This document shows positions 23,782 to 35,538 of a stretch of DNA of 64,000 nt, piece by piece (the stretch's first letter is position 1; each line of letters begins with the position of its first letter). This DNA is from Papio anubis (lineage: Eukaryota; Chordata; Mammalia; Primates; Cercopithecidae): NCBI RefSeq assembly GCF_008728515.1, contig NC_044986.1:114192313-114256312 (forward strand), read 5' to 3'. A program made the translations under genes and the position numbers. Below the pieces are notes generated by a model. That model did no database searches. It was not told the origin of the DNA and saw nothing but the letters and a program-made list of their open reading frames with translations.

Positions 23782-24076
23782 GGCCGGGTGCGGTAGCTCA
23801 TATCCGTAATCCCAGCACTTTGGGAGGCCAAAGCAGGTGGATCACTTGGAGGCCAGAAGTTCAAGACCATCCTGGCCAACGTGGTGAAACCCTGTCTCTA
23901 CTAAAAATACAACAATTAGCGGGGCGTGGTGGTGTGTGCCTATAGTCCCAGCTACTCTGGAGGCTGAGGCAGGAAAATCACTTGAACCTGGGAGGTGGAG
24001 GCTGCAGTGAGCTAAGATGGCACCACTGTACTCCAGCCTGAGCAACACAGTGAGACTCTGTCTCAGGAAAAAAACA
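23782..24076 (+). mobile_element. Alu (full length)
   Basis: GGCCGGGTGCGGTAGCTCAT head, TCTGTCTCAGGAAAAAAAC tail. Confidence 0.95.
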
Positions 24077-24163
24077 CCCTGAAATTCATAACTTGTTATG
24101 TTCATATCTTCAGAATCTCACAATGTATACTCTGTGGGCACTTACAATTGTTATGAATATACC

Positions 24164-24455
24164 AGGTGAGGCGGCTCACACCTGTAATCCCAGCGATATG
24201 GGAGTCTGAGGTGGGAGGATCACTTGAGCCCAAGAGTTCGAGACCAGCCGGGGCTGGATAGTGAGATCCCATCACTATAAAAAAAAATGAGCCAGGCATG
24301 GTGGCACACACTTGTAGTGCCAGCTACTTGGGAGGCTGAGGTGGGAGGATCATCTGAACCCAGGAGTTGGAGGGTGCGGAGAGCCAGGACTGTGCCGTTG
24401 CACTCCAGCCTGGGTGACAGAGCGAGTTCCTGTCTCACAAAAACGAAAGAAAAAT
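24164..24455 (+). mobile_element. old Alu (AluJ-like)
   Basis: GAGGCGGCTCACACC head, GAGCCCAAGAGTTCGAG box. Flanking repeats TTGTTATGAATAT / TTATTATGAAAATAT. Confidence 0.93.
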
Positions 24456-24852
24456 TATTATGAAAATATAATGTTAGTGAACTGATGGATAGGTGTAGCT
24501 GATTTTTCAAAGAGTGTTTTCCTTGGCATGACTATGTGATCTCACATTTTATACAGTAAAAATGTCCAGTACATTACTTCTCTGAAGAGATGGCTGCAAA
24601 CCAAGCTCCATATTTACATGGAATCCATAACCGTAGTCTATGAAGTTCTGAGTAATACATAGCCTTGCTTAAAAGACATATGGGTACACATGTGCACAGT
24701 ATTTCTAGTGGCTTAAGACAAATGACAGTATTTTATCCTTACCAGGGCAAAAATAATTTTTTCCTCATTCCAACATTAACCCCTTGGCCACATTTGTTTC
24801 CAGTATCCTTTCCAATCAGGGAAAAAAAACTGGAAGATATTTTTCTCTGCCC

Positions 24853-25034
24853 ATTTCCCTGCAGCTCAGGGATCACCAACACACCTGGTACTGGTCTGTG
24901 GCCTGTTAGGAACTGGGGCGCACAGCAGGGTGTGAGCAGTGAGCGAGCGAAGCTTCATTTGTATTTACAGCCACTACCCATGGCTCGCATTACCAAGCTC
25001 CACCTCCTGCCATGTCAGCAGTGGTATTAGATTG
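24853..25034. mobile_element. hAT-like non-autonomous DNA transposon fragment
   Basis: GGTCTGTGGCCTGTTAGGAA, then GTGAGCAGTGAGCGAGCGAA and CTCCACCTCCTGCCATGTCA, ending GGCATTAGATT-like. I remember this order from a common primate DNA repeat but am not sure of its name. It is interrupted by the Alu that follows. Confidence 0.55.
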
Positions 25035-25037
25035 TCT

Positions 25038-25284
25038 TTCTGTTTTTGAGGCAGAGTCTTGCTCTGCCACCCAGGCTGGAGTGCAGTGGCACAGTCTCGG
25101 CTCACTGCAACCTCTGCTTCCTGGTTCAAGCGATTCTCGTGCCTCAGCCTCCAGACCAGCTGGGACTACAGGCATGCGCCACCACGTCCAGCTGACTTTT
25201 GTATTTTTAGTAGAGATGAGGTTTCACCGTGTTGGCCAGGCTGGTCTTGAATTCCTGGCCTCAAGTGATCCACGGTGCCCAGCC
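25038..25284 (-). mobile_element. Alu with deletion near its 5' end
   Basis: Reverse Alu that jumps from CAAGTGATCCAC to GGTGCCCAGCC, losing about 45 bp. Confidence 0.94.
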
Positions 25285-25591
25285 TGTAACATAGAATAAT
25301 TACCTGGAAGCCATTTCCAGTTTTCCTTCTTTCTGTGCGTGTGTATGCATTGTGTATAAAAAGAAAGTACTCTCCGCTTATGTGCCCAGTTCATTCCATT
25401 CTTTATTCTAGTCCTTCTGGCATTTCCCTTTGCTGGACAACGAAACTGCCAAGGATTCTTTTCCCCTATAAGAATCTGGTAAGACTCAACAGCTTCTACT
25501 GGCAAGCACAGGGGAACACAGAAGAAGTATCTCTGGGTCTCACAGACACCAGCAAACCATGTTCCAGCGCTGGCCTGTGCTTCCCCCTCAC

Positions 25592-25844
25592 CTGCTGCCT
25601 GCGTCTCCTCTGGGAGGCCCTTGGCTTCCCCGGCGCCAGGTGCTGGCTGCACTAAGTCGATGACATCTTCGGGCTCGGAGGGACTGGAGGTGCTCTCCTC
25701 CAGAGACGGGGAGCAGAGGCAGCACACTCCCCCATCACACAGCACTGGCTCCTCAAAGTCCTCGTCCAGGGAGTCAATTGTCTCCTCAAAAAACAGGAGG
25801 ACGTCCTTTTCCTCATGGGTGAGGTACTTCAGGCTCTCATCATC
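25592..25844 (-). CDS. PROSER2: PROSER2, second coding segment (84 codons plus 1 nt)
   Basis: Acidic middle exon of PROSER2, roughly residues 47-130. It opens with DDESLKYLTHEEKDVLLFFE and continues with EETIDSLDEDFEE. I recognise this as the block shared with the paralogue SARG (C1orf116), which has a similar EEK...LL.FLEETI.SLD stretch near its N-terminus. It is followed by a Cys-containing CDGGVCCLC stretch and a Ser/Glu-rich tail ending GAGEAKGLPEETQAA. The acceptor is ...CTCTAG before GATGATGAG (25844). The donor is CAG before GTGAGG (exon end 25592). The exon starts in phase 0 and leaves 1 nt of a Gly codon, which matches the two bases supplied by the next exon. The frame runs on past the donor into the intron, so the splice is inferred from the junction consensus and from the remembered human protein. 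Confidence 0.94.
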
Positions 25845-27468
25845 CTAGAGTACAGGTTTGGGGATTGGGAACAGAAGAGAGAAAACAAACAGTGGCTTCA
25901 CTAAAGAGACAAAAGCCGAAGCAAAGTTGGGATCTGTCCGTAGCCCAGGGCGGAACTCACTGTGTCCTGAGAATGCCCTGCCATGCGGGGTGCCCCTGCC
26001 ACACAGTGCCCGCGTGCGCCTCTCCATTGCCCAGATGGAAGAGAACGCGCTCCGAAAGGCAGAGCGAATAACAACGCCTCAAAGCTCTTAGAACAGGCCC
26101 TCGCCTTGCGGTTCCTAGCAAGTCAATGACAAAAAGCAGCCGTTCGGGGCACACTGGACAGCTGCTGTCAGCCTACTGCCATCCCACACACTTGCTTTTC
26201 CATCATCACGGGAAACCTCTGCTTAAAGATGGTGGACTGAACTCGCATATTTATCTCCTTTCTCACCAGAAACCTTACTAAAACAAAGGGATTTTTTTTT
26301 TTTTTAAGGCACAAATCACGACAAAATAACAGGAAGAGAGATGGTGGAGCACGCGTCATCTTTGGGGAATCTGAAGAATTCAGGAGCCAAAAGCAGGGCA
26401 GGTGGAGGGCAGGACAGGTGGAAACTGACTGAGAAGGCCCAGGAAAGCCAGTGACCCTCCTGCTGTGTCCCACAGAACTGCCCAGAAGCTCCGGTCCGGG
26501 AGGTGCTGAGCAGCTCTGGAAGTGTGGGCAAGGTGATGGTGAAGACAGGACAACTGTTTGAAAGTCTCTTTCAGAAGCAGCGAGCTCATCCTGGCACAGA
26601 ACTAGCCACTTACTCGAAAAAGGTGACAGAGGACCCCTGAAGTGGGGCCATGGGTGCAGCCAGGTGACTGCCCTCCAGACGGAGGACTGTGCACAGCATC
26701 TCTGGGGAATCTGAGGAATCCAAGAGCCAAAAAAGGCTGATCCCAAGGGTTCCCCAGCAAGGTCAATCCACAGGTAAAGATTACAGTCAACGAATCCCCG
26801 TGTAGAACTGCACAGCAGTTTCTGACTGTCCTACTCTGGAGTATGTGCAGATATCTAATAACCACCGAGCATCTGAGGAAAACTGTGACCGTGAAAGAGC
26901 TATCAAAACCAAAGGACAAAAAAGCAACTTACAGGACACGAACTATGTGGAGGGATGGAAAACTTCAAAAAGGCTATCGTCATCAGTTGTCAGGTAAGAG
27001 GGGATACTGAATCCACACACAGCATGATGTTTTCTTTACAGGACAAAAGAAGACTTAGAAATTTAAAAAACAACACTAACAGCAGAGAACAATGAAAAAC
27101 TAAATAAAAGCCTAAAAGATAAAGTTGTGAAATCAGAAAACTACGAAAAGAAAGGGTAAGAAAATCAAAGGATAGATCTGGGAGGGCCACTATGTGAATA
27201 ATGAGAGTTCCAGAAAGAGAAATCAGAGAAAATGAGAGGAAGAAATTATAAAATAAACAAAATAATTCAGGGAAATGCCCGTAAACAGGAGCACATGAGT
27301 TTCCAAATTGAAAGGGGTCCTTAGTGTACAAACTAACGAATAAAATCAAACAGACCCATGCTGAGGTATGCATCATTGTGACATTTCAGAATACTGAAAA
27401 CCAAGAAAAGATCCGGAAAGCTTCCCAGAGTGAAAAAGCAGGTCACATACAGAAGATCAGAAATCAGA

Positions 27469-27774
27469 GGCCAGGTGTGGTGGCTCACACCTGTAATCCC
27501 CGCACTGTGGGAGGCTAAGGTGGGTGGATCACTCGAGCTCAGGAGTTCAAGACCAGGCTGGCCAACATGGTGAAACCCTGTCTCTACTAAAAATACAAAA
27601 ATTAGCTGGGCATGGTAGCATGCACCCGTAATCCCAGCTACTCAGGAGGCTAAGGCAGGAGAATCACTAGAACCTGGGAGGCAGAGGTTGCAGTGAGCCA
27701 AGATCGCACCACTGTACTCCAGCCTGGGTGACAGAGCAAGACTCTGTCTCAAAAAAAGAAAAAAAAAAAAAAAA
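27469..27774 (+). mobile_element. Alu (full length) inside the HAL1-like element
   Basis: GGCCAGGTGTGGTGGCTCAC head and AAAAGAAAAA tail. Target-site duplication AGATCAGAAATCAGA / AGATCAGGAATCAGA. Confidence 0.96.
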
Positions 27775-28229
27775 GATCAGGAATCAGAATTTGATAACTC
27801 CCTGTGTAAGTTATGTAAGAGAATATCCTTGTTTTTAAAATGTACTTCAGTATTAAGGGGAGCATTATGTAGCAACTACATTCAAATGGTTCAGAAAAAA
27901 AGTGTGTGTGTGTGGAGAGAGCGCATGTTAAAATGTAGAAAAAATTAAAAAATTGGTGAATCTAATTAAAGGGTATGTGGGAGTTCTCTGTACTATTCTC
28001 ACAACTTCATTAAGTTTGAAATAACTTCCAAACAATTTAAACAAAGATCAGGAAACAGAAAACTCCAACAGACTTCTCAGCAGCAACACCAGAAGCTGGG
28101 AGACAATGAGGGCTAAAAACCCAGCTAAATTCTCAACTAGAATCCTATACATAATCCCATTATTAATTAGAACTACTAATTAATTAGAACTACGGAAGAA
28201 TAAAGGTGTTTTTAAGACATGCAAGGTCA

Positions 28230-28534
28230 GGCCAGGCGTGGTGGTTCACGCCTGTAATCCCAGCACTTTGGGAGGCCGAGGCGGGTGGATCATGAGGTCA
28301 GGAGATCGAAACCAGCCTGGCCAACATGGTGAAACCCTGTCTCTACTAAAAATACAAAAAAAAATTAGCCAGGCGTGGTGGCAGGCGCCTGTAGTCCCTG
28401 CTACTCAGGAGGCTGAGACAGGAGAATGGCGTGAACCCGGGAGGCGGAGCTTGCAGTGAGCTGAGATTGTGCCACTGCACTCCAGCCTGGGCGACACAGC
28501 GAGACTCCTCCTCAAAAAAACAAAAAAACAAAAA
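28230..28534 (+). mobile_element. AluY-like inside the HAL1-like element
   Basis: GGCCAGGCGTGGTGGTTCAC head. Target-site duplication ACATGCAAGGTC on both sides. Confidence 0.96.
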
Positions 28535-29124
28535 ACATGCAAGGTCTATAATCTGATCTCCCATGCCAGCCTTTCTGAGGAAGCCACTGCAGGGTAGTCA
28601 GGAAGGGTAGCTGTTCCTCTCAACACGGAGTAAACCCAGACAGAAGTCACAGAGCCAGGTAACAGGAGCATCCACATGAGAAAGCCGCAGGGAATCCCAG
28701 AATAATGGGGGCTCCCTGGGAAGCCACCTGTGTGCTCAGCAAGTAGTCCAGTTCACAGCAAGCCTGAGGGCGACACAGGAAACCACGCAAGCAAAGGAAA
28801 CTGAAACTATGATCAACCACAGAAAAACTAATGTGACAGAAAGCATTATCATCTATGTACAGCAATATACACACCTATACCATAACCGACTTGTCTCAGA
28901 TTGAAATTATGCATACTTAATACACACGGAAAAAAAAACTGAAAGGATATACAGCAGTATGTCAATAGTGGAGTTAAATAACAAATAGGTAGAGTTAAGA
29001 GTTGTTACCTCCCGTGAGTATGAAATGGAGGTGGTACATGTGGACTGATGCTTTTATAAACCTTATAGACTATTTGACTCTATAATACTATGAGTGTGGA
29101 CCTTGCTTCTGCTGTGTATTTTCT

Positions 29125-29308
29125 TTTGTTTTGTTTTGTTTTTGTAGGGGGATGGTTTCACTCCTGTTGCCAGGTTGTTGAGTGCAGTGGCGCGATCTTG
29201 ACTCACTGCAACCTCTGCCCCCAGGGCTCAAGCGATTCTCCTGCCTCAGCCTCCTGAGTAGCCGGGACTACAGGTGCATGCCTGTGCCCTACTAATGTAT
29301 TTTTTTGT
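29125..29308 (-). mobile_element. truncated Alu
   Basis: Tail half only, up to GTAGCCGGGACTACAGGTGC, then a degraded end. GTTTTGTTTT-type tail. Confidence 0.85.
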
Positions 29309-29590
29309 CTTATCAAAAATGATTAAGAGCTGACCCATGTGGTGTAGACTGATGCTTTCCACACTGTGATCTGCGAGATACTCAAATGCCCACCTACCCA
29401 AAGCGTCTAACTCCCAGGCCCATACAGAGCCTGTGGTCTATACGATTTCAGAGGCTGTAGCTGAAGGCATAGTATACTGTTGTTTTGGGGATGAAAACAC
29501 AAGAACACATGCAAATTTCTCAAGCTAGCCTGGTCTTATTAGCTTAATCCTGAGAGCAGGATGGCTCAGGAAAAGGAGAGATACCTAGGC

Positions 29591-29830
29591 GTGGCAGGCA
29601 GGCCGAACACTGTAGGCAGGCAGGCAGAACACTGTAGGCAGGCCGAACACTGTAGGCAGGCAGGCCGAACACTGTGGCCCGGAGCCCGGCCGAACACTGT
29701 GGCCAGACTGACCCGAACACTGTAGGCGGGCAGGCCGAACACTGTAGGCCGGCCGAACACTGTAGGCGGGCAGGCCGAACACTGTAGGTAGGCAGGCAGA
29801 ACACTGTAGGCAGGCAGGCAGAACATTGCT
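29591..29830. repeat. 22-bp minisatellite
   Basis: About 11 tandem copies centred on GGCCGAACACTGTAGGCAGG with unit lengths 16-24 bp. The GAACACTGT core is kept while the GGCAGG spacer varies. All three minus-strand frames stay open across the array, as expected from a stop-free unit. Confidence 0.93.
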
Positions 29831-30084
29831 AGGGAGGATAAGCAATGCGCACCCGTTGGGTATAAACCTACACACAGTCGCTGGGTCTGAAGACGTGTGT
29901 CTGCTTGGGTGGGCGGACACAGCTTTCCGAAGTGGTTGTACTGACTGACAGCTGCTTTCAGCAGGGCTGATTGCTCTAAGCGCCCCGAAGGAGAGAAATG
30001 CCGTCATATTCACTGTGATTTTCAATGTCATTTCCATGAAGACTAATGATGTTGAACTTTTTTTCTCCATAGTACAGGTGAGTA

Positions 30085-30185
30085 CTCCTCCTCTAAAATG
30101 CTTGGGATAAGAAGTGTTCTGGATTTTTTCACATTTTGAAATATTTGCATATACATAATGAAATAGTTATGTTACACATATGCCT
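30085..30185. mobile_element. MER2/Tigger-like DNA transposon fragment
   Basis: AAGTGTTCTGGATTTTTTC, CATTTTGAAATATTTGCATA match the interior of a MER2-type repeat as I recall it. Confidence 0.5.
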
Positions 30186-30194
30186 TTTGTTGAT

Positions 30195-30484
30195 TTTTTG
30201 GAGACCACGTTTTGCTCTGTTGCCCAGGCTACAGTGCAGTGGCACGGTCACGGCTCACTGCAGCCTCGGTCTCCCCAGCTCAAGTGATCCTCCCACCTCA
30301 GCCTCCCCAGTAGCTGGAACTACAGGCAAACACTGCCATACCCAGCTAATATATATATATTTTTTGTAGAGACAAAGTCTCGCTCTATTGCCCAGGCTGG
30401 TCTTGAACTCCTGGGCTCAGGTGATCCTCTGGCCTCAGCTTCCCAAAGTGGTGTTATTGTAGGCATGAGCCACTGTGCCCAGTC
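30195..30484 (-). mobile_element. old Alu (AluJ-like)
   Basis: GTTGCCCAGGCTACAGTGC box, GAGCCACTGTGCCCAGTC end, with a TA-rich run in the middle. Confidence 0.93.
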
Positions 30485-30752
30485 TGTAATAAGTCTTGAT
30501 ATCTGGCATCCTTCAGTTTTGTTGGACTTCTTAAAGTCTTCCTTCTTTAAGTCTGTTCAGCTTTCTTAGTCCTTTTATATTTCCATATAAATTTTAGTAT
30601 CAGCTTGTCAATTTCCATATTCACATGAACACACACATACCCCTGTTGTGACTTTAATTGGGATTTGCAGAGAAGTTTCTCAAATTGGAGAGAACTGATG
30701 TCTTTGTAATCTTTTCTTGATCCAAGAATATGGCACATGGCTTCATTTATTT

Positions 30753-30945
30753 AGATGTGTGGTTCTCAGTGTGTGGTCTTTGGACCAGCAGCAGCATCTG
30801 TGAACTTGTCAGAAACATTCTTGGGTCCAATCCCAGATCTGCTGCATTAGGAACCCTCAGGCACTGGGCCTGTTGGTCTGTGTGTTGGACGCAGCCTCCA
30901 AGGAGTCTGATGCGCTGACGTTTCAGATGCGCCGACGTTTCTGAT
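30753..30945 (+). mobile_element. MER5A (hAT) nested in the antisense L1
   Basis: GTGGTTCTCAGTGTGTGGTC, GACCAGCAGCAGCATCTGTG and AAGGAGTCTGATGCGC follow MER5A order. L1 sequence continues on both sides. Confidence 0.75.
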
Positions 30946-31155
30946 GCACAGATCTGGCCCTTTAATTTCTCTCAATGATTTCTCATAGTTTCCAGCGTAG
31001 ACATCTTGCACGTTTTCTGCCCTATGTCTTCCCAGGTATTTGCTATGGCTCCGCCTACCCTTCAAGTTAACTTTCCACCATTCTCTCCTTTATATGCCTC
31101 GGGAGGCATGGCCAACTCTTTGGTAAAGGGTCAGGTAATAAATATTCTGGGCTGA

Positions 31156-31435
31156 GGCCGGGCGCGGTGGCTCAAGCCTGTAATCCCAGCACTTTGGGAG
31201 GCCGAGACGGGTGGATCACAAGGTCATGAGATCGAGACCATCCTGGCTAACACGGTGAAACCCCGTCTCTACTATAAAATACAAAAACTGGCGAGGCGGT
31301 GGTGAGCGCCTGTAGTCCCAGCTGCCGGGGTGAGGCAGGAGATGGCATGAACCAGGTGAGGGCTTGTAGTGAGCTGAGATCCAGCCACTGCACTCCAGCC
31401 TGGGCGACAGAATGAGACTCCGTCTCAAAAAAAAA
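31156..31435 (+). mobile_element. AluY, Old World monkey type, several small deletions
   Basis: GGCTCAAGCCTG head. The middle has lost bases (AGCTGCCGGGGTGAGGCAGG). Target-site duplication AATAAATATTCTGGGCTG on both sides. Confidence 0.95.
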
Positions 31436-32093
31436 CCAAATAAATATTCTGGGCTGTGCAGGCTTTAGGGTAGCAACTACTCATCTCTACCAAGGTAAGG
31501 AATGAGCCTCACTTTTGTTACATTGAACTTTATTTATAAAAGCAAGGAGTGGGGGCAGCTACGGGCCACAGGCTATGGTTTGTCGCTTCTTGCTCCCTGC
31601 TCAGGTCCATCACTGGCTCTTCCTAGGTCAGCTTCTAAGGCAGCGACGCCCATCTGTGCACGGCTGCATCTCACCTACTTTCACGGCTGGATTTCAAACC
31701 TCAGCCCACCCCCACGGCATCCCCTGAATCACAGCCACACACACGCACCTGCTAAGCACACAACCCAATATGACAGTATAAATCATGCTCCTGCTGTCTA
31801 CAGCTTACCACCCAACGAGGGCTTCAGGTAAGAACATCAGCAACTGCCCTAAAGTGTGGAACTCCTATGACAAGGTAAGCCTGGGGTGTGATGGAAACAC
31901 AGCGTGCATGGTTACCAAGCCACACTTCCGGGGAAAGGGAAAAACTTCAGAGAGGAAATGACACGTCAGTCAATGACCTGGAAGAACTGGATGAGAGTTA
32001 GGCAAGAAGGAACAAGGCACAGTCATCCACGCAGCATTTTGGAAAGATCATGTTGGTTATAGTGCAGAAAATACTGAATATGGGAAACAATTT

Positions 32094-32381
32094 ATTATTA
32101 TTTTTAGGAGTCTCGCTCTGTCGCCCAGGCTGGAGTGCAGTGGCACGATCTCAGCTCACTGCAGCCTCTGCCTCCCAGGTTCAAGCAATTCTCCTGCCTC
32201 AGCCTCTGGGGTAGCTGGGACTACAGGTGCACGCCACCACGCCCGGCTAATTTTTGTATTTTTAGTAGAGGTGGGGTTTCACCGTGTTGGCCAGGCTGGT
32301 CTCGAACTCCTGACCTTGTGATCCACCCACCTTGGCCTCCCAAAGTGCTGGGATTACAGGTGTGAGCCACTGCACCTGGCC
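32094..32381 (-). mobile_element. Alu
   Basis: TTATTATTATTTTTAGGAGTC tail start (shown in part), GGCACGATCTCAGCTCACTG box, TGCACCTGGCC end. Confidence 0.95.
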
Positions 32382-32879
32382 CAAAAATCCATTTTCACCG
32401 AGCCAGTCGGTGAGCAGCTTCCCAGGTCCTGGGAGGCTGAGATTCTCACATCCTCAACCTACCCGAGCCCCTCTAGGGTGAGGGGCTGGAGTGAGTGCTG
32501 GGCACCTGGCGTGTATCCCAAGCACCTTCTCTGTGGTCAGCCTGGCCTTGTGCCCTGAGTCCTGAGGCAGGGCCAGCCATGCTGTGGGCTCCGTCTGCTG
32601 CCTAATCCTGGGGGACACAAAGCTGCCCTCCACAGTGAACCCGGATCTGCCTTCCCTGGGAGGGGAGGAGAGGAGAGGCAGAAGCAGACAGAGCTGGTGG
32701 GGAAGGGATCAGGGCCTCAGGGTCAGAAAAGAGGCTTGTGGCCCTTGGCAGGGAGATTCTGTCTACCCCTCCCCTGGGAGATGCTGGGAAGAAAAAGATG
32801 GCCTGGGGGAGCAGGTCACGGCGGCAAGGGCAGGGGCAGGGATGGGCGGTGACTGCAAATGGGTGAGGATTTCTTCTCA

Positions 32880-33005
32880 GGAGATGAAAACATTCTAAAA
32901 TTGTGCTGATGTTAATACACTATATGCCATTGAATATATACTTTAAACGGGTGAACGGTATGCTACGTGACTTATATCCCGATAAAGCTGTTATAGTAAA
33001 AAATC
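32880..33005 (+). mobile_element. L1M 3' end fragment
   Basis: GCCATTGAATATATACTTTA, GGGTGAACGGTATGCTACGT and ATCCCGATAAAGCTGTTAT follow a common L1M 3' terminus. Confidence 0.6.
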
Positions 33006-33277
33006 CCAAAGCACAAGGCATTGCCTGGTGGTCCGCGGAGGTGGCAGAGAGCTGGAGCCCGCAGTGGAGGCTCCTGCAGGACTGGGTGCTACTGGAAGAG
33101 GCGTTTGCTAATGACTCAGGTCCCTAAGAACTATGTAGATAGGAAATGAGGAAAAGCAAAAATAGCCGCTTTCTTGGGCAAGAGTGAGTTGGAGAAAGCG
33201 TAAGTTTGTCCCTATTAGTTGGAATGGTAGAAGAAGGCTGACAGCAGAAAAGAAAATTCCCTTCTCAAAAAAAATTT

Positions 33278-33568
33278 TTTTTTTTGAGACGGAGTCTCAC
33301 TCTGTAGCCCAGAGTGCAGTGGTGTGATCTTGGCTCACTGCAACCTCCACCTCCTGGTTCATGCGATTCTCCTACCTCAGCCTCCCAAGTTGCTGGGATT
33401 ACAGGCTGCACCACCACACTCGGCTTTTTTTTTTTTTTTGATATTTTTAGCAGAGATGGGGTTTCACCGTGTTGGCCAAGCTGGTCTCAAGCTCCTGACC
33501 TCAATTGGTCTGCCTGCCTCAGCCTCCCAAAGTGCTGGGATTACAGGCATGAGCAACCGTGCTTGGCC
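33278..33568 (-). mobile_element. Alu
   Basis: GAGACGGAGTCTCACTCTGT, with an extra T run at 33425-33440. Ends CCGTGCTTGGCC. Confidence 0.95.
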
Positions 33569-33677
33569 CAAATGATGTTTTTAATATACTAGTCTGGGCT
33601 GTGGAGTAAATGGCAGTTCTTTAAGGCTACAAATCTTCAGATGTTAAAAGAACAGGCTAGAAAACTATCCCTCACAT

Positions 33678-33961
33678 TTTTTTTTTGAGATGGAGTCTCA
33701 CTCTGTTGCCTAGGCCAGAGTGCAGTGGTGCAATCTTGGCTCACTGCAACCTCCACTTCCCAGGTTCAAGTGATTCTCCTGCCTCAGCTTCCTGAGTAGC
33801 TGAGACTATAGGCGCCTGCCAGCATTCCCGGCTAACTTTTTTTAGTAGAGACGGCGTTTCACCACATTGGCCAGGCTGGTCTCGAACTCCTGAACTTGTG
33901 ATCTGCCTGCCTCGGCCTCCCAAAGTGCTGGGATAATAGGCGTGAGCCACCGCGCCCGGCC
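33678..33961 (-). mobile_element. Alu
   Basis: GAGATGGAGTCTCACTCTGT to CACCGCGCCCGGCC. Flanking CCTCACAT repeats. Confidence 0.95.
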
Positions 33962-34496
33962 CATTCCTCACATATTCTATCCTACCATGCTGACTTCAAG
34001 AAATGACAAGTCTCTGAAGGAAATATTGCTTTGCTTTGAGAATGTGAACAATGTATTTTTACCCTAATATGTATGTTATGATTTTGAAGAGATAATTTCT
34101 AGCGCATTCAAACCAGAAAATTCAAAATGCTGAATGTACTAAGGTAATTATTTATAATGCACCAGAACAAGCCCCCACGAAGAGAACAAAGTCCCAGTCT
34201 AGCTGATCTCTGATGACTCCTGCACAGAGATAACAGAAAAAAGGTCTATCCAAGCTCCATCCAACCTCTGAGGGCAGCAGCCCAATAAAAAGCTGGATGA
34301 TAACTTTTTAAAAAACTGCTAGCAACAGGTCCAAAAGTCAGCAATCCTAGCTATTCCTATGCCAGCATAGATTTGGGACAGGAGTTCTGTTTTTAGAGAA
34401 ACGGTAGAATAAAATCTTTGGTTGGTTGAACAAAAACGCTGAGAAGGCTTAAAATACGTGTACTGAAGTAACCTCTACCTAAAAAACAGCTGAATC

Positions 34497-34786
34497 GGCC
34501 GGGCGTGGTGGCTCATGCCTGTAATCCTAGCACTTTGAGAGGCCGAATCACTTGAGGCCAAGAGTTCGAGACCAGCCTGGCCAACATGGCGAAATCCCGT
34601 TTCTACTAAAAATACAAAAATATTAGCCAGGCGTGATGGCATGCACCTGTAATCCCAGCTACTCTGGAGTCTGAGGCAGGATAATTGCTGGAACCCAGGA
34701 GGCAGAGGTTGCATTGAGCTGAGATTGTGCCATTGCACTCCAGCTCTGGGTAACACAGCAAGACTCCGTCCTGGGGGAAAAAAAAT
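34497..34786 (+). mobile_element. Alu
   Basis: GGCCGGGCGTGGTGGCTCAT head. Tail A run shared with the next Alu. Confidence 0.94.
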
Positions 34787-34787
34787 T

Positions 34788-35070
34788 GCCGGGTGCAGTG
34801 GCTCACGCCTGTAATCCCAGCACTTTGGGAGGCCGAGGCAGGCGGATCACCTGAGGTCAGGAGTTTGAGACCAGCCTCAACATGGAGAAACCCCATCTCT
34901 ACTAAAAATACAAAATTAGCCGGGCATGGTGGTGCATGCCTGTAATCCCAGCTACTCGGGAGGCTGAGGTAGGAGAACTGCTCGAACCTGGGAGGCGGAG
35001 GTTGCAGTGAGCACCACTGCACTCCAGCCTAGGCAACAAGAGCGAAACTCCATCTAAAAAAAAGAAAGAA
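34788..35070 (+). mobile_element. Alu inserted at the tail of the preceding Alu
   Basis: GCCGGGTGCAGTGGCTCACG head directly after the A run of the previous copy. A short deletion before CACCACTGCACTCC. Confidence 0.94.
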
Positions 35071-35538
35071 ATTTGGTTTAACTGCAGACTAAGACAATTA
35101 TGGTGACTCTTTGTGAGGGATTAAAAAAAATGAAGCAGCAGAATTCATCTCGAGTCTAGACCAAAAAAAATGATAAAAAAGCTGCTGATGGCTAAGAAAA
35201 TGTCTGGAGATGAGCCAGGCGTCTCTGAACCCCCCATGTCCTCGGTCAGCAGTCTGGGCTAGCTGGTACTGGGGTATTGGGCAGACTGTGATCTGATGTC
35301 GTCTTATAAACACTACAGTTGGCTCTCTGACACTCGAGCAATACTTTATTGATTTACTAATCCAGCCTGATGAGAGACCCCCTCGGAGCTGAAACAGAAT
35401 AGGGACAGAGAGAAGAAAATGCAGCTGCTTCCTGCGAGGCTTTGAGTGCCGCGCCCGCTTCGGCAACCTCGGAAGAGAGACTAGAAGTGCAGGTGGAGCG
35501 TCCCACGGTTTTGGGACAAAGGTTTTATTGTGTGTGGG

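Larger units (their letters stand above)
23245..25591 (-). other. PROSER2: PROSER2 intron between second and third coding segments
   Basis: 2347 bp, GTGAGG...TTCCAG, phase 1. It holds two plus-strand Alus (23782-24076, 24164-24455), a fragment of an old DNA transposon (24853-25034) and a minus-strand Alu (25038-25284). In the remaining stretches (23245-23781, 24456-24852, 25285-25591) I recognise nothing beyond unique intronic sequence. Confidence 0.9.
26225..28830 (+). mobile_element. HAL1 / L1-like ORF1 element, interrupted by two Alus
   Basis: Begins with an L1-type head (AAGATGGTGGACTGAACTCG). It then has an ORF1-like region near 27330-27470 whose broken frame reads ...VTFQNTENQEKI..., like the HIIVKFQN..KEKIL stretch of L1/HAL1 ORF1. 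After Alus at 27469-27774 and 28230-28534 it ends near CACAGCAAGCCTGAGGGCG. Frame broken, no activity expected. A diverged 34-bp direct repeat lies at about 26357 and 26698. Confidence 0.6.
30000..31055 (-). mobile_element. old L1 (antisense), interrupted
   Basis: Reverse ORF2-like pieces: 30000-30070 (TTTCCATGAAGACTAATGATG), 30485-30752 (TCAGCTTGTCAATTTCCATA, GGCTTCATTTATTTAGATG) and 30950-31055 (TTTAATTTCTCTCAATG..., CATCTTGCACG). Interrupted by a MER2-like piece, an Alu and a MER5A. Confidence 0.65.

Noticed and set aside
26357..26735. 34-bp direct repeat (GGGGAATCTGA(A/G)GAAT...) 341 bp apart
   Set aside because: Both copies lie in the head of the HAL1-like element and probably reflect its own internal repetition.
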